From Fictibacillus gelatini DSM 15865 (GTDB lineage: Bacteria; Bacillota; Bacilli; Bacillales; Fictibacillaceae): a stretch of DNA of 64,000 nucleotides. The translations under genes were made by a program, and so were the position numbers. Positions 29,266 through 37,547 of this stretch are shown here, one piece after another (within the stretch, counting starts at the first letter, position 1; each line of letters starts with the position of its first letter). The notes below the pieces were generated by a model. The model worked only from the letters and a program-made list of their open reading frames with translations, made no database searches and had not been told where the DNA came from. Where the stretch lies: contig NZ_AUMP01000001.1 of the NCBI RefSeq assembly GCF_000430745.1, positions 186,001-250,000 of the forward strand. The letters run 5' to 3'.

Positions 29266-30027
29266 TTATTTTTTATTCAAAAAATCAGCAACCGCTTTTT
29301 TATGTTCATCCGTCTCCCATAATTTAGCGCAATGCCTTACTTCTTGTTCTACTCTTAGCTTGATCCCGGCTGTATCGATACTATCGAGATAACGCTGTTT
29401 ATATGCTTGTAAACATTCCGTAGAATGAACAGTGTACCGATTGAAATATTTTTTTGCTGAGGCCATCATATCATCTTCTTTAATGAGATATTGAACGAAG
29501 CCAATGTCTCTCCCCTGCTTTGCCGTCATCAATTGGGCGCTCCATAATAAATCAAGTGCAACTGCTTTGGGCAACCGTTCCAATATGTAAGTACCGCCTC
29601 CCCATCCTGTCGTTATGCCCAATTTTCCTTGAATAAATCCCATTTTAGCCTCTGCTTTTGCAAGGCGCATATCACATGCCGCCGCTATCTCACAACCTCC
29701 TCCTACGGCCGTGCCGTTTAGAAGAGCAATCGTTGGCTTTGGAAAAAAGAATATTTCATTTAAAACATCGCTCATCTTCGAAAGCATCGCGTATGCTTCA
29801 TGTTCCGTATGTAGCTGGTGGAAAGCGATTAAATCTCCTCCAGAGCAAAAGGCTTTTCCACCTGAACCCTTTATGACTAATAATTTTACGCCCGGATCGG
29901 CTTTTGCTTCCGATAAGTATTGCTTAAGTAGATCCATCACTTCAAAATCAATCGCATTATGTACTTCAGGGCGATTAATAGTAATAACGCCTAGTTGCTC
30001 TTTGTTTTCATAAAGAACTTTATCCAT
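29266..30027 (-). CDS. Crotonase-family protein (enoyl-CoA hydratase-like, possible acyl-CoA decarboxylase)
   Basis: The protein has 253 aa with the crotonase fold: the oxyanion-hole segments KAFCSGGDLIAFHQL and LLNGTAVGGGCEIAAACDMRL. The first catalytic glutamate of enoyl-CoA hydratases is present in GGGCEIAAACD. The second one (normally in a PE motif before LG..PGAGG) is replaced: here the segment reads GFIQGKLGITTGWGGG. A LGI..WGG pattern is typical of ethylmalonyl-CoA decarboxylase-like (ECHDC1) members, so a decarboxylase or another crotonase reaction is more likely than plain hydration. It is absent from this place in B. subtilis. It lies between gerR and rpmF, 1.4 kb from the acyl-CoA carboxylase operon. 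Confidence 0.75.
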   Translation of the reverse strand: MDKVLYENKEQLGVITINRPEVHNAIDFEVMDLLKQYLSEAKADPGVKLLVIKGSGGKAFCSGGDLIAFHQLHTEHEAYAMLSKMSDVLNEIFFFPKPTIALLNGTAVGGGCEIAAACDMRLAKAEAKMGFIQGKLGITTGWGGGTYILERLPKAVALDLLWSAQLMTAKQGRDIGFVQYLIKEDDMMASAKKYFNRYTVHSTECLQAYKQRYLDSIDTAGIKLRVEQEVRHCAKLWETDEHKKAVADFLNKK

Positions 30028-30095
30028 GCAGACAGCCCCCTCAAGTAGTCGTTCATATTGTATTTTTCTTGATCGGGAGGGGAAATTCCTTTTAA

Positions 30096-30137
30096 ATAAT
30101 AAAAACAGGAGGCCTTATGCCTCCTGTTTTTATTATT
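30096..30137 (-). terminator. Terminator after rpmF
   Basis: A near-perfect stem (core AACAGGAGGC / GCCTCCTGTT, extended by A/T pairs to about 19 bp) has T runs on both strands. It includes the rpmF stop codon. Confidence 0.9.
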
Positions 30138-30306
30138 TGCTTACTACTTCTTTTCCTTTGTAAAAACCGCATTCACGGCAAACACGGTGAGAAAGTTTGT
30201 ATTCTCCACATTGTGGACATTTTACCATTCCTGGCATAGCAAGCTTGTAGTGAGTACGACGCTTTGCCTGGCGAGTTTGGGAAGTTCTGCGAAAAGGTAC
30301 TGCCAT
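30133..30306 (-). CDS. rpmF: Large ribosomal subunit protein bL32
   Basis: This 57-aa ribosomal protein reads [17 protein letters not shown] at the N terminus. It carries a zinc ribbon with two CxxC pairs (CPQC and CREC), so this is the zinc-binding (C+) form. The start is ATG at 30306 with AAGGAGGTG upstream. It is the second gene of the ylbN-rpmF operon, driven by the consensus promoter at 30912-30940. Confidence 0.97.
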   Translation of the reverse strand: MAVPFRRTSQTRQAKRRTHYKLAMPGMVKCPQCGEYKLSHRVCRECGFYKGKEVVSK

Positions 30307-30365
30307 GTTGATCCACCTCCTTAAAAAGGTTCTACTCGGAAACAGAGTTCTGTTGTCCTACCATC

Positions 30366-30884
30366 TTACTTGTTGTCACGCTCAAAAAATTTTGCAAGGT
30401 CAGCAAGCCTCGGGTCAATTTTGTTTTTACGGTCTTCTTCAGTGACGACTTGCCACCCTTCTCCAGAATGCGGGGCCTGACTTGCACCCTCACATTTGGA
30501 CGTAACCTTAATCGGCTTTGCGAGCAAAATATGCTCCTCAATGTACGGATTCAGGTCTATAACGTTCCCTTCTACTTTATGAAGGTTTTCTTCTTCAGAA
30601 GAGATCGGGAAGCCCGGATCTAATAAAAAAATTTCTGTTGTTTTTATCGAAAATGGGAATTCTACATCAACCAGAGTCGTTGAACATGGCAAAATCATTT
30701 CACCTTCAACGGTTATGTAGAATGTTGCTTTTTGCTGCGTAATATCTGCATGTCCTTTCACATGAACAGGAGAAATCCGGCGAATTTCTTTATCTCGCTT
30801 CATTAATTCCGAAAAGTCAACATGTTCATCAAAAGTTAGCGGTTTCCGATAAAAACTTCTCAATTCCTGTAGTGACCATTTCAT
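30366..30884 (-). CDS. ylbN: DUF177 protein YlbN (YceD family)
   Basis: The protein has 172 aa, as in B. subtilis. The YceD/DUF177 family is linked to bL32 and 23S rRNA accumulation in bacteria and plastids, and is almost always encoded before rpmF. Conserved features are HADITQQKATFYITVEGEM, LPCSTTLVDVEFPF, and the acidic C-terminal segment KIDPRLADLAKFFE. I chose the ATG at 30884 with GAGGTG upstream. Confidence 0.94.
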   Translation of the reverse strand: MKWSLQELRSFYRKPLTFDEHVDFSELMKRDKEIRRISPVHVKGHADITQQKATFYITVEGEMILPCSTTLVDVEFPFSIKTTEIFLLDPGFPISSEEENLHKVEGNVIDLNPYIEEHILLAKPIKVTSKCEGASQAPHSGEGWQVVTEEDRKNKIDPRLADLAKFFERDNK

Positions 30885-30911
30885 TTTTTTCACCTCAAGG
30901 CAACAGTAGTA

Positions 30912-30940
30912 ATTATATCGATCAAAAACTAAATTGTCAA
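30912..30940 (-). promoter_or_regulatory. Consensus sigma-A promoter of ylbN-rpmF
   Basis: On the minus strand a perfect -35 TTGACA (30935-30940), a 17-bp spacer and a perfect -10 TATAAT (30912-30917) lie 28 bp upstream of the ylbN start. This is the strongest sigma-A match I noticed in the window and fits a ribosomal-protein operon. Confidence 0.93.
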
Positions 30941-31034
30941 TATGATATCTTTACACACTATGATCGGTTACAATATAAGAAAAGCGCTGTAGTGTTTTCT
31001 TATCCGATTTGTTTGAAAAAGGAGCTGTCCAAAA

Positions 31035-32222
31035 ATGAAAGCATGCGGGATTGTTGTTGAATATAATCCTTTCCATAATGGACATTATTATCATCTGCAA
31101 CAAGCCAAAAATCAAACCAATGCCGATTGCATGATCGCCGTCATGAGCGGGAATTTTTTGCAGCGCGGCGAACCTGCCCTTCTTTCAAAATGGGAACGTG
31201 CGAAATGCGCACTTATGGGCGGAGCCGATTTGGTTGTTGAGCTCCCTTACCCATTTGCAACCGCACATGCTCCGCTTTTTGCAAAAGGCAGCATCAGTTT
31301 ATTGCATGCACTAAGGGCGGATGCTGTTTGTTTCGGAAGCGAAGCCGGCAACATCGATCTTTTTTATCAAACAATTGAATTCCTTTCTGACCATAAAGAT
31401 ACATATGAACAAGCAATTAAATCTTTTGCGGCAAAAGGCTACTCCTATCCAAAAGCGGCGTCATTGGCATTTGAAACGATCTCAAGCGGAGAGAGCTTGT
31501 TAGACTTAACAAAACCTAATAATATTTTAGGATTTGAATACGTTAAGACAATTGTAGAAGAAAGTTATCACATGAAAGCGGAAACGATTAAGCGAATGGG
31601 TGCAGGCTATCATGATCTCGATGTTACGAAAGGGCAAATTGCTAGCGCAACCGGCATCCGCAACATGATATTTTCACAAGCTGCGGCTATTGATGAACTT
31701 CGTGACTTTGTGCCGTCAGGTACTTATACAATTTTAAAAAGCGCTGATCGTTTGCTGAATTGGGAAGCTTTTTTCCCTTTTCTACAGTATCGGGTGTTGT
31801 CGAGTTCACCTGAGGAGCTAAAACAAATATACGAAATGGAAGAAGGACTCGAGTATCGATTGAAGAACGTCATGAAAGACGCGGAGAATTTCCAATCGTT
31901 CATGCATTCTTTTAAGACGAAGCGATACACATGGACAAGGCTGCAGCGGCTTTGCTTACACCTTCTCAACAATGTGAAAAAACAAGAAATAAAGCCCTTA
32001 TTAGCAGGAAAGCCTCCGTATATCCGGATTCTCGGAATGAGCAAAACAGGACAAGCTTATTTGCACCGGGTCAAAAAGAAGCTAGTACTTCCTCTTGTCA
32101 CTTCAATCTCAAAATTTGACCATCCAATGCTTGAATTAGAGAAAAAGGCTTCTTCGATTTATGCTCTAGTGCACCCTTCTCCAATCGTTACTAATGAGTA
32201 TGGCCCCCCAATACAAGCATAA
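31035..32222 (+). CDS. tmcAL: tRNA(Met) cytidine acetate ligase TmcAL (YlbM)
   Basis: TmcAL activates acetate with ATP and forms N4-acetylcytidine at the wobble position of elongator tRNA-Met. The protein has 395 aa (B. subtilis about 415). It carries an N-terminal nucleotidyltransferase-like motif GIVVEYNPFHNGHYYHLQ (HxGH). Conserved segments SGNFLQRGEPALLSKWERAK and FGSEAGNIDLF follow. The ATG at 31035 has AAAAAGGAGCTG upstream. It is divergent from ylbN. The final codons (Gln-Ala-stop) are inside a terminator stem shared with ylbL. Confidence 0.93.
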   Translation: MKACGIVVEYNPFHNGHYYHLQQAKNQTNADCMIAVMSGNFLQRGEPALLSKWERAKCALMGGADLVVELPYPFATAHAPLFAKGSISLLHALRADAVCFGSEAGNIDLFYQTIEFLSDHKDTYEQAIKSFAAKGYSYPKAASLAFETISSGESLLDLTKPNNILGFEYVKTIVEESYHMKAETIKRMGAGYHDLDVTKGQIASATGIRNMIFSQAAAIDELRDFVPSGTYTILKSADRLLNWEAFFPFLQYRVLSSSPEELKQIYEMEEGLEYRLKNVMKDAENFQSFMHSFKTKRYTWTRLQRLCLHLLNNVKKQEIKPLLAGKPPYIRILGMSKTGQAYLHRVKKKLVLPLVTSISKFDHPMLELEKKASSIYALVHPSPIVTNEYGPPIQA

Positions 32223-32259
32223 CGAAACTCGCCCTAATGGCGAGTTTCGTTATGCTTGT
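32213..32259. terminator. Bidirectional terminator formed by the ends of tmcAL and ylbL
   Basis: A perfect 21-bp stem (ends ACAAGCATAACG, core AAACTCGCC / GGCGAGTTT) with a 5-nt loop spans the 3' ends of both convergent genes. On each strand the sequence CAAGCATAA encodes Gln-Ala-stop. Confidence 0.92.
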
Positions 32260-33299
32260 TTTAATTTTTTTAAGTAATTTAATGCGTCCGTTAATGTCCG
32301 AACCGGGACGATTTTCATTTTCGTTTTAATATCCTTTGCCGCTTTTACGGCATCGTTATAATTGTTCCCGGCCACCGGCGCAAAAAAGATTTCAGCTTTT
32401 GCTTCATTTGCGGCAACTACTTTTTGCTGGATTCCGCCAATTGGACCGACCTGTTCTTTAATGTTCATCGTACCGGTCCCGGCAATCCGGTGCCCTTTTG
32501 TTAAATCACCTTCTGTCAGCTGATTGTAAATTTCAAGCGTAAACATCAATCCCGCTGAAGGACCGCCAATTTCACTTGTTTTGATTTGAAGGGGAGGATT
32601 GGTTTTGACATCAATGTTGGTGACGGGATATTCGATACCAATACCGGCTTTATGAGCCCCTTTTTGTTGATTTTTTTTTGGAAAATTAGCGACTTCTACC
32701 GTCTTCGTCAAAGATTTCCCGGCACGTTCTAAACGTATCGTAACGTTGTCTCCTGCTTTCTTTTTCCCAAGAATCGCCAAAAGGTCTTCCGTTCTTTTAA
32801 TTTGCTTTCCATCCACCTTAACGATTTTATCGCCAGGTTGGATTTTGCCGCTAGCCGGCATACCTTCAATTACGCCATTAACATATACTCCTTTTTCAAT
32901 GATATCGACTTTCTTATGCGCTTTCCGATACGCTACAATCGTTGCAGCATGTTGGGAATCTGACATCATTTGCAGCTGCCTTTGGTTGTATTCTTCATCG
33001 GTTTCTTCAGGAAGGCGAATGTCTTTTGCCGGCAATATTTCTTTATAGTCACTCATTTTCGCCAACACATATTGAGGAATGTTTGCTTTTCCGATTCGAA
33101 CCGTTGTCAGCATAAAGCTTCCGGCCTCATGATCTCCTCCTTTCACATGAATGATTGGAGCCAATTCTTCCGCACTTCCTGGTGCCGTTATGTAATAGGG
33201 TAATGGGTAAAAAGCGATAATGATAGCGATAACGATCAATAAAATCGGCAACGCTTTCGAGAACCAACCCGTTTTCTTCGTATTATGTGTCGTGCCCAT
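32250..33299 (-). CDS. ylbL: PDZ and Lon-type (S16) membrane protease YlbL
   Basis: The protein has 349 aa: an N-terminal membrane anchor (LPILLIVIAIIIAFYPLPYY), a PDZ domain (about 125-210, with GMPASGKIQPGDKIVKVDGK) and a C-terminal Lon-like peptidase domain. The catalytic serine is in EIGGPSAGLMFTLE and the lysine in GGIQQKVVAANEA. B. subtilis YlbL is reported to degrade the division inhibitor YneA after DNA damage. The start overlaps ylbK by 17 bp, so the two are coupled. Confidence 0.93.
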   Translation of the reverse strand: MGTTHNTKKTGWFSKALPILLIVIAIIIAFYPLPYYITAPGSAEELAPIIHVKGGDHEAGSFMLTTVRIGKANIPQYVLAKMSDYKEILPAKDIRLPEETDEEYNQRQLQMMSDSQHAATIVAYRKAHKKVDIIEKGVYVNGVIEGMPASGKIQPGDKIVKVDGKQIKRTEDLLAILGKKKAGDNVTIRLERAGKSLTKTVEVANFPKKNQQKGAHKAGIGIEYPVTNIDVKTNPPLQIKTSEIGGPSAGLMFTLEIYNQLTEGDLTKGHRIAGTGTMNIKEQVGPIGGIQQKVVAANEAKAEIFFAPVAGNNYNDAVKAAKDIKTKMKIVPVRTLTDALNYLKKLKQA

Positions 33300-34083
33300 T
33301 CTTGTTCTCCTTCCATTCTTCTATTTTCTTAACGATGGCTTTGATTTTTTCCTTGCCCGCTTTTTCACCCAGCTCAATGATTTCATTGACATTTTTATAC
33401 GTCGTTGAACTATACTGTTCAACAGGCGGACGAATCATAATGTCAGACGCGATTTCATGTCTTCGCCCGATTTCGCGCTGCATAATGTCAATGCTTTGAC
33501 TGATCACATCAAATATAGATGTAATGACAGGCTCGGCCCTGAATTGGGAGATGTCAACGGCAATGACGATATCCGCTCCCATTTCTTTTACAACTTCAAC
33601 CGGTACTTTTTCGATGACACCTCCATCAACAAGCAGACGATTATTAATTTTCTCCGGTACGAATATCCCCGGGATGGAAATGCTGGCCCTTACCGCATCT
33701 GCCATTGACCCTTTCGTAAAAACGACCTTTTCTCCTTTTAATAAATCGGTGGCCACGATCGCCAGCGGAATGAGGGAGTCTTCAATGTTTTTATTATGTG
33801 TTAATAATCGTATAAGCTCCTTAATCTTCTTGCCGGAAATAAAGCCCATTTTCGGTATCGTATAATCCATATAATACTTTCTTTTAAATAAAGATGCCAA
33901 TTTAATGAGGCTCTCATTCGTATGCCCGAGACCGACCATCGCGCCTATCAGTGCCCCCATGCTGCTTCCGGCGATTAGATCAATCGGTATTCCCGCCTCT
34001 CGTACCGCTTTAATCACGCCAATATGAGCGAATCCCCGCGCCCCTCCAGAACCAAGCGCTAAACCAATGATCGGCCGCTCCAT
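33283..34083 (-). CDS. ylbK: Patatin-like phospholipase family protein YlbK
   Basis: This predicted serine hydrolase has 266 aa (B. subtilis about 260). It has the patatin oxyanion motif GLALGSGGARGFAHIGV, the nucleophile elbow GSSMG near residue 40, and the catalytic aspartate in LLVDGGVIEKVP. The substrate is unknown. It is co-transcribed with ylbL, and divergent from ylbJ. Confidence 0.92.
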   Translation of the reverse strand: MERPIIGLALGSGGARGFAHIGVIKAVREAGIPIDLIAGSSMGALIGAMVGLGHTNESLIKLASLFKRKYYMDYTIPKMGFISGKKIKELIRLLTHNKNIEDSLIPLAIVATDLLKGEKVVFTKGSMADAVRASISIPGIFVPEKINNRLLVDGGVIEKVPVEVVKEMGADIVIAVDISQFRAEPVITSIFDVISQSIDIMQREIGRRHEIASDIMIRPPVEQYSSTTYKNVNEIIELGEKAGKEKIKAIVKKIEEWKENKNGHDT

Positions 34084-34200
34084 TAAAAATTCCTCCGTTC
34101 TAATCCCGATATCTATTTTTTAACATATGGTCTAAATGGCACCTCTATACGTATAAATATAAAGATAGGACATGGTTAGTAGTATTGGGGGAAATAATTC

Positions 34201-35394
34201 GTGAATTTATCTTTTTTAAAGACACTCTTATTGACGCTCTCTGCCGGGTTTCTTGCTTTATCGCTAATGATTTTTCCATCCGAGTCTTTAGAAGCGGCAC
34301 GGGTCGGTTTGAAAATTTGGTGGAAGGATGTTTTCCCCTCGCTTTTGCCGTTTTTCGTCATGTCAGAGTTGTTGATCGGATTTGGCTTTGTCCAATTTAT
34401 TAGTGTTTTATTTGAGCCATTCATGAGACCGCTTTTCCGTGTGCCTGGTGCCGGCGGTTTCGTCTGGGCAATGGGGTTAACCTCCGGATTCCCGGCCGGG
34501 GCTAAACTTTCTGCACGATTATGGCAAGAAAAACAAATTACTGCAATTGAAGGAGAAAGGCTTGCCTCTTTTACCAACGGCTCTAACCCTTTATTCCTCT
34601 TTGCCACCGTTGCCGCAGGCTTTTTTAATCAAGCGTCGTTAGGCATTATTTTTGCAATTAGCCATTATGTCGGTAATTTTTTCGTTGGAATTATTATGAG
34701 ATTTCATGGCGCCCGTCATGAATTGACTGTACAAAAAAAGAAACCGCTCTCTATATCACCAAAAAGCGCCTTTCGTCAAATGCATGAAACACGAATTAAA
34801 GACGGGCGACCGATTGGCCAACTTCTTGGCGATGCCATCCAATCATCAACAAAAACCCTTCTTATGATCGGCGGCTTTATCGTTTTGTTTTCTGTTCTTA
34901 CAAGAATTTTAAACTTGTTACATATTACAGAACTATTGGCTTATTTTATTAAAAACATGCTCAGTAGTCTTTCCATTTCAACAACCTTAAGTTTACCGTT
35001 TATTTCGGGAATCTTTGAGATGACAACAGGAAGTTATCTTGCAAGCGAAGCCCATGCGCCCATCTTTCAACAATGTATTATCACTAGTTTCATTTTAGGT
35101 TTCGGCGGCTTTTCCGGGCATGCTCAAGTAGCCAGCATTCTGGCTCCAACCAAAATACGGTTTAAGCCATTTTTCTTTGCTAGAATTATGCATGGACTTT
35201 TTGCCGCAATTTTAACCGCGTTCATTTTTCATCCACTGTACAAGCCAAAAAAGGAAACGACTCTTGAAGTCATGGGTTATCTTCATCACTCTACAGGACA
35301 ACTGCGAGAATTCATTCTTCATTATGGATCCTATTTCACGTTAATTGCCCTTATTGCCTCCATCTTCATCTGGTCGGTGCGAAAATCAAACCAA

Positions 35395-35409
<15 letters not shown>
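34201..35409 (+). CDS. ylbJ: Sporulation integral membrane protein YlbJ
   Basis: YlbJ is needed for normal spore cortex in B. subtilis and is under sigma-E. The protein has 402 aa (B. subtilis 408). It is a multi-spanning membrane protein of the nucleoside-transporter-like gate family, with paired conserved segments WWKDVFPSLLPFFVMSELL and LTSGFPAGAKLSARL and a C-terminal half starting GDAIQSSTKTLLMIGGFIVLF. The start is GTG at 34201 with TTGGGGGA upstream. The last codons (Ser-Leu-Arg-stop) lie inside the terminator shared with coaD. Confidence 0.93.
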
Positions 35410-35907
<498 letters not shown>

Positions 35908-36471
35908 TCACCTGCCCGCATCGAATTTATAAAATGAGATTGCCGTTGTCTTGCCAAAAAGTTCGGATTTAACTTTATAGAGACGGCCAATTTTTTCAGG
36001 AAGAACGATCGAACCGTCATGTTCGGCTATAATTTGAGCGTCTTTCGTCAGCAATTCAAACTGATCAAGCGTCTCTATATCTTTTTCTATTCTTTGTTTC
36101 GCATAGGGGGGATCCAAAAACACAATGTCAAACTGAATAGCACGCTTTTTAAGTGCTTTCAACGCCCTCTGGGAATCATTTCGATAGACTTCAGCTTTTG
36201 ATGAATAATTGCATTGATCGATGTTTTTTCTTATCGTTTCGATTGCTTTTATATCTTTATCGACAAAAATAAACAGATCCATCCCGCGGCTCAAAGCCTC
36301 GATTCCAAGTCCCCCACTTCCGCCGTATAAGTCTAAGCCAATCCCCCCATTAAAATAAGGTCCAATGATGTTAAACATCGATTCTTTTATTTTATCCGTA
36401 GTCGGACGGGTCGACTGGCCGGGTACCGCCCTGAGCGCCCTGCCTTTGCATTCTCCAGATATAACTCTCAT
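35908..36471 (-). CDS. rsmD: 16S rRNA guanine-N2 methyltransferase RsmD (YlbH)
   Basis: RsmD is an SAM-dependent methyltransferase for G966 of 16S rRNA. The protein has 187 aa. It shows the start RVISGECKGRALRAVPG, TRPTTDKIKESMFNII, the SAM loop DLYGGSGGLGIEALSRG, and the catalytic FLDPPYA. The ATG at 36471 has AAAGGTGAGG upstream. Its TGA-overlapping upstream frame and a structured segment are described separately. Confidence 0.96.
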   Translation of the reverse strand: MRVISGECKGRALRAVPGQSTRPTTDKIKESMFNIIGPYFNGGIGLDLYGGSGGLGIEALSRGMDLFIFVDKDIKAIETIRKNIDQCNYSSKAEVYRNDSQRALKALKKRAIQFDIVFLDPPYAKQRIEKDIETLDQFELLTKDAQIIAEHDGSIVLPEKIGRLYKVKSELFGKTTAISFYKFDAGR

Positions 36472-36575
36472 TTCGTCCTCACCTTTATGTAATTTTCCCC
36501 ATTAATCCTAACACAATTAAAGAATAATTTTCTATTCTTTAGTATATATTGTCCCGCTCTGGTCATACTAGATTT

Positions 36576-36742
36576 AACAACATCGATTACCGATGTTGTT
36601 GCCAACCGCGGAGAAGACTTACTTTTCCCCATAAGTTCTTCCTCCGGTTTCTCCTCTCCCATCGCCTTTGAAGATTTAAGTGAAACGGTAATTCACTTAT
36701 AAGTAAAGGCACCCCGCAAAGAGTTTTGCGGGGATTTTTTTT
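36576..36742 (+). ncRNA. Structured RNA candidate at the ylbH-leader position
   Basis: Three adjacent inverted repeats occupy this gap. The first is a perfect 10-bp stem (36576-36600). The second is a 16-pair bulged helix (36604-36649). The third is a nested pair, GCCTTT/AAAGGC (36664-36710) enclosing AAGTGAA/TTCACTT. On the plus strand they run straight into an intrinsic terminator, which favours plus-strand transcription toward the gene at 36786. A ylbH leader RNA motif upstream of ylbH/rsmD has been described for Bacilli; the location fits, but I cannot confirm homology or strand. The pairs are Watson-Crick, so they would also fold from the minus strand, as the rsmD leader. A weak minus-strand open frame (36468-36631, Met with GGAGG upstream, stop overlapping the rsmD start) crosses the same DNA. 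Confidence 0.5.
36712..36742 (+). terminator. Plus-strand intrinsic terminator with no protein gene before it
   Basis: CCCCGCAAA pairs with TTTGCGGGG around a short loop, then an A and eight T follow. The opposite strand has no T tract. No plus-strand coding gene lies between the ylbJ terminator (35427) and here, so it should end a non-coding transcript or act as an attenuator for the gene at 36786. Confidence 0.88.
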
Positions 36743-36785
36743 CTGCTCTTTTTATGTTACATTTTGAGTAGAAAGGAGCAATTAT

Positions 36786-37163
36786 ATGATTCAACGATTT
36801 ATCGAACTTGGGGAAGGATATTCGGACTTATATGAATTAATTGAAATTGCTAGAAACAATCAACATCGATTAAAACATTTGCTCAGCCTGCAAACAACTA
36901 TCGGCGGCAAAGTAAAAACGTCGCTTGTCGTTGTCCTCGCACCTACTGAAGAAGGCGAATTCCAACCTTTATACATGTGTCGCGAGGGCATTCCTTTGCC
37001 ATCAAAAAGGTATGAATTGTTCGAAATTCTTGCAAAAGAGCTTCAAAAAGAAATTATCGCTTTTGAAGTTAAGCCGTCTAGCGAGTTCCAGGAAAAAGAG
37101 CTTTTCTACCATTATCTTATTGGGATTTTACGGTTAAATTATTTAATTCCTCCACTTACGTAA
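36786..37163 (+). CDS. Conserved hypothetical protein, 125 aa
   Basis: I recognise this only as a small protein seen in Bacillaceae near ylbG; no function is known to me. The start is ATG with GAAAGGAG upstream. It has no signal peptide or membrane segment. Visible segments are GEGYSDLYELIEIARNN, then a beta-rich stretch KTSLVVVLAPTEEGEFQPLYM and a C-terminal helix with LFYHYLIGILRLNYLIPP. Related proteins may be annotated as methylthioribose kinase, but no kinase motif is present. It sits alone on the plus strand, splitting ylbG from rsmD. Its mRNA may be controlled by the structured segment and terminator just upstream. Confidence 0.75.
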   Translation: MIQRFIELGEGYSDLYELIEIARNNQHRLKHLLSLQTTIGGKVKTSLVVVLAPTEEGEFQPLYMCREGIPLPSKRYELFEILAKELQKEIIAFEVKPSSEFQEKELFYHYLIGILRLNYLIPPLT

Positions 37164-37166
37164 TAA

Positions 37167-37197
37167 GGGATATAGCGCTTAGCTATATCCCCATTTT
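37167..37197. terminator. Terminator between the 125-aa gene and ylbG
   Basis: The stem GGGATATAGC / GCTATATCCC with a 5-nt loop is followed on the plus strand by CATTTTAT. It contains the ylbG stop codon. Both T tracts are modest. Confidence 0.65.
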
Positions 37198-37458
37198 ATA
37201 ATCATATTCTTTAGCTTTATCAGGAATTTTACTTTCATACACTGTTTTCAATTCATGTTTAAACGAGCGCTTTACCTCTTTTACAAAATGCAATGATTCC
37301 AATTTCTCAACAATTTCATTGATTTTTGAACCATCACAATAAATAACGGCATATTTTAAACGTTTTGATATGTAATGAACATTTCCATAACGTCTGAGTT
37401 GCTTCGAGAACTTAAGCGAATATAAATAAACCGATAGCCCTAAACGATTTCCAATCAT
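37183..37458 (-). CDS. ylbG: DUF2129 protein YlbG
   Basis: This small cytoplasmic protein of unknown function has 91 aa (B. subtilis 90). Conserved features include LSVYLYSLKFSKQLRRYGNVHYISKR (partly shown) and YAVIYCD, then FVKEVKRSFKHELKTVYE. The start is ATG at 37458 with AAAAGGAGCACG upstream. It lies 89 bp after ylbF, as in B. subtilis. Confidence 0.92.
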   Translation of the reverse strand: MIGNRLGLSVYLYSLKFSKQLRRYGNVHYISKRLKYAVIYCDGSKINEIVEKLESLHFVKEVKRSFKHELKTVYESKIPDKAKEYDYKMGI

Positions 37459-37547
37459 AGGTCGTGCTCCTTTTAAAATGTTAAGTTAAGTCTAGCATGA
37501 ACCTTTCATTGGTACAATAGGAAAGAGACCTTTTCACAAAGGCCCTT

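Noticed and set aside
34084-34200. Sigma-E promoter before ylbJ
   Set aside because: Only scattered partial matches (ACATATG, TATACGT) with poor spacing are present.
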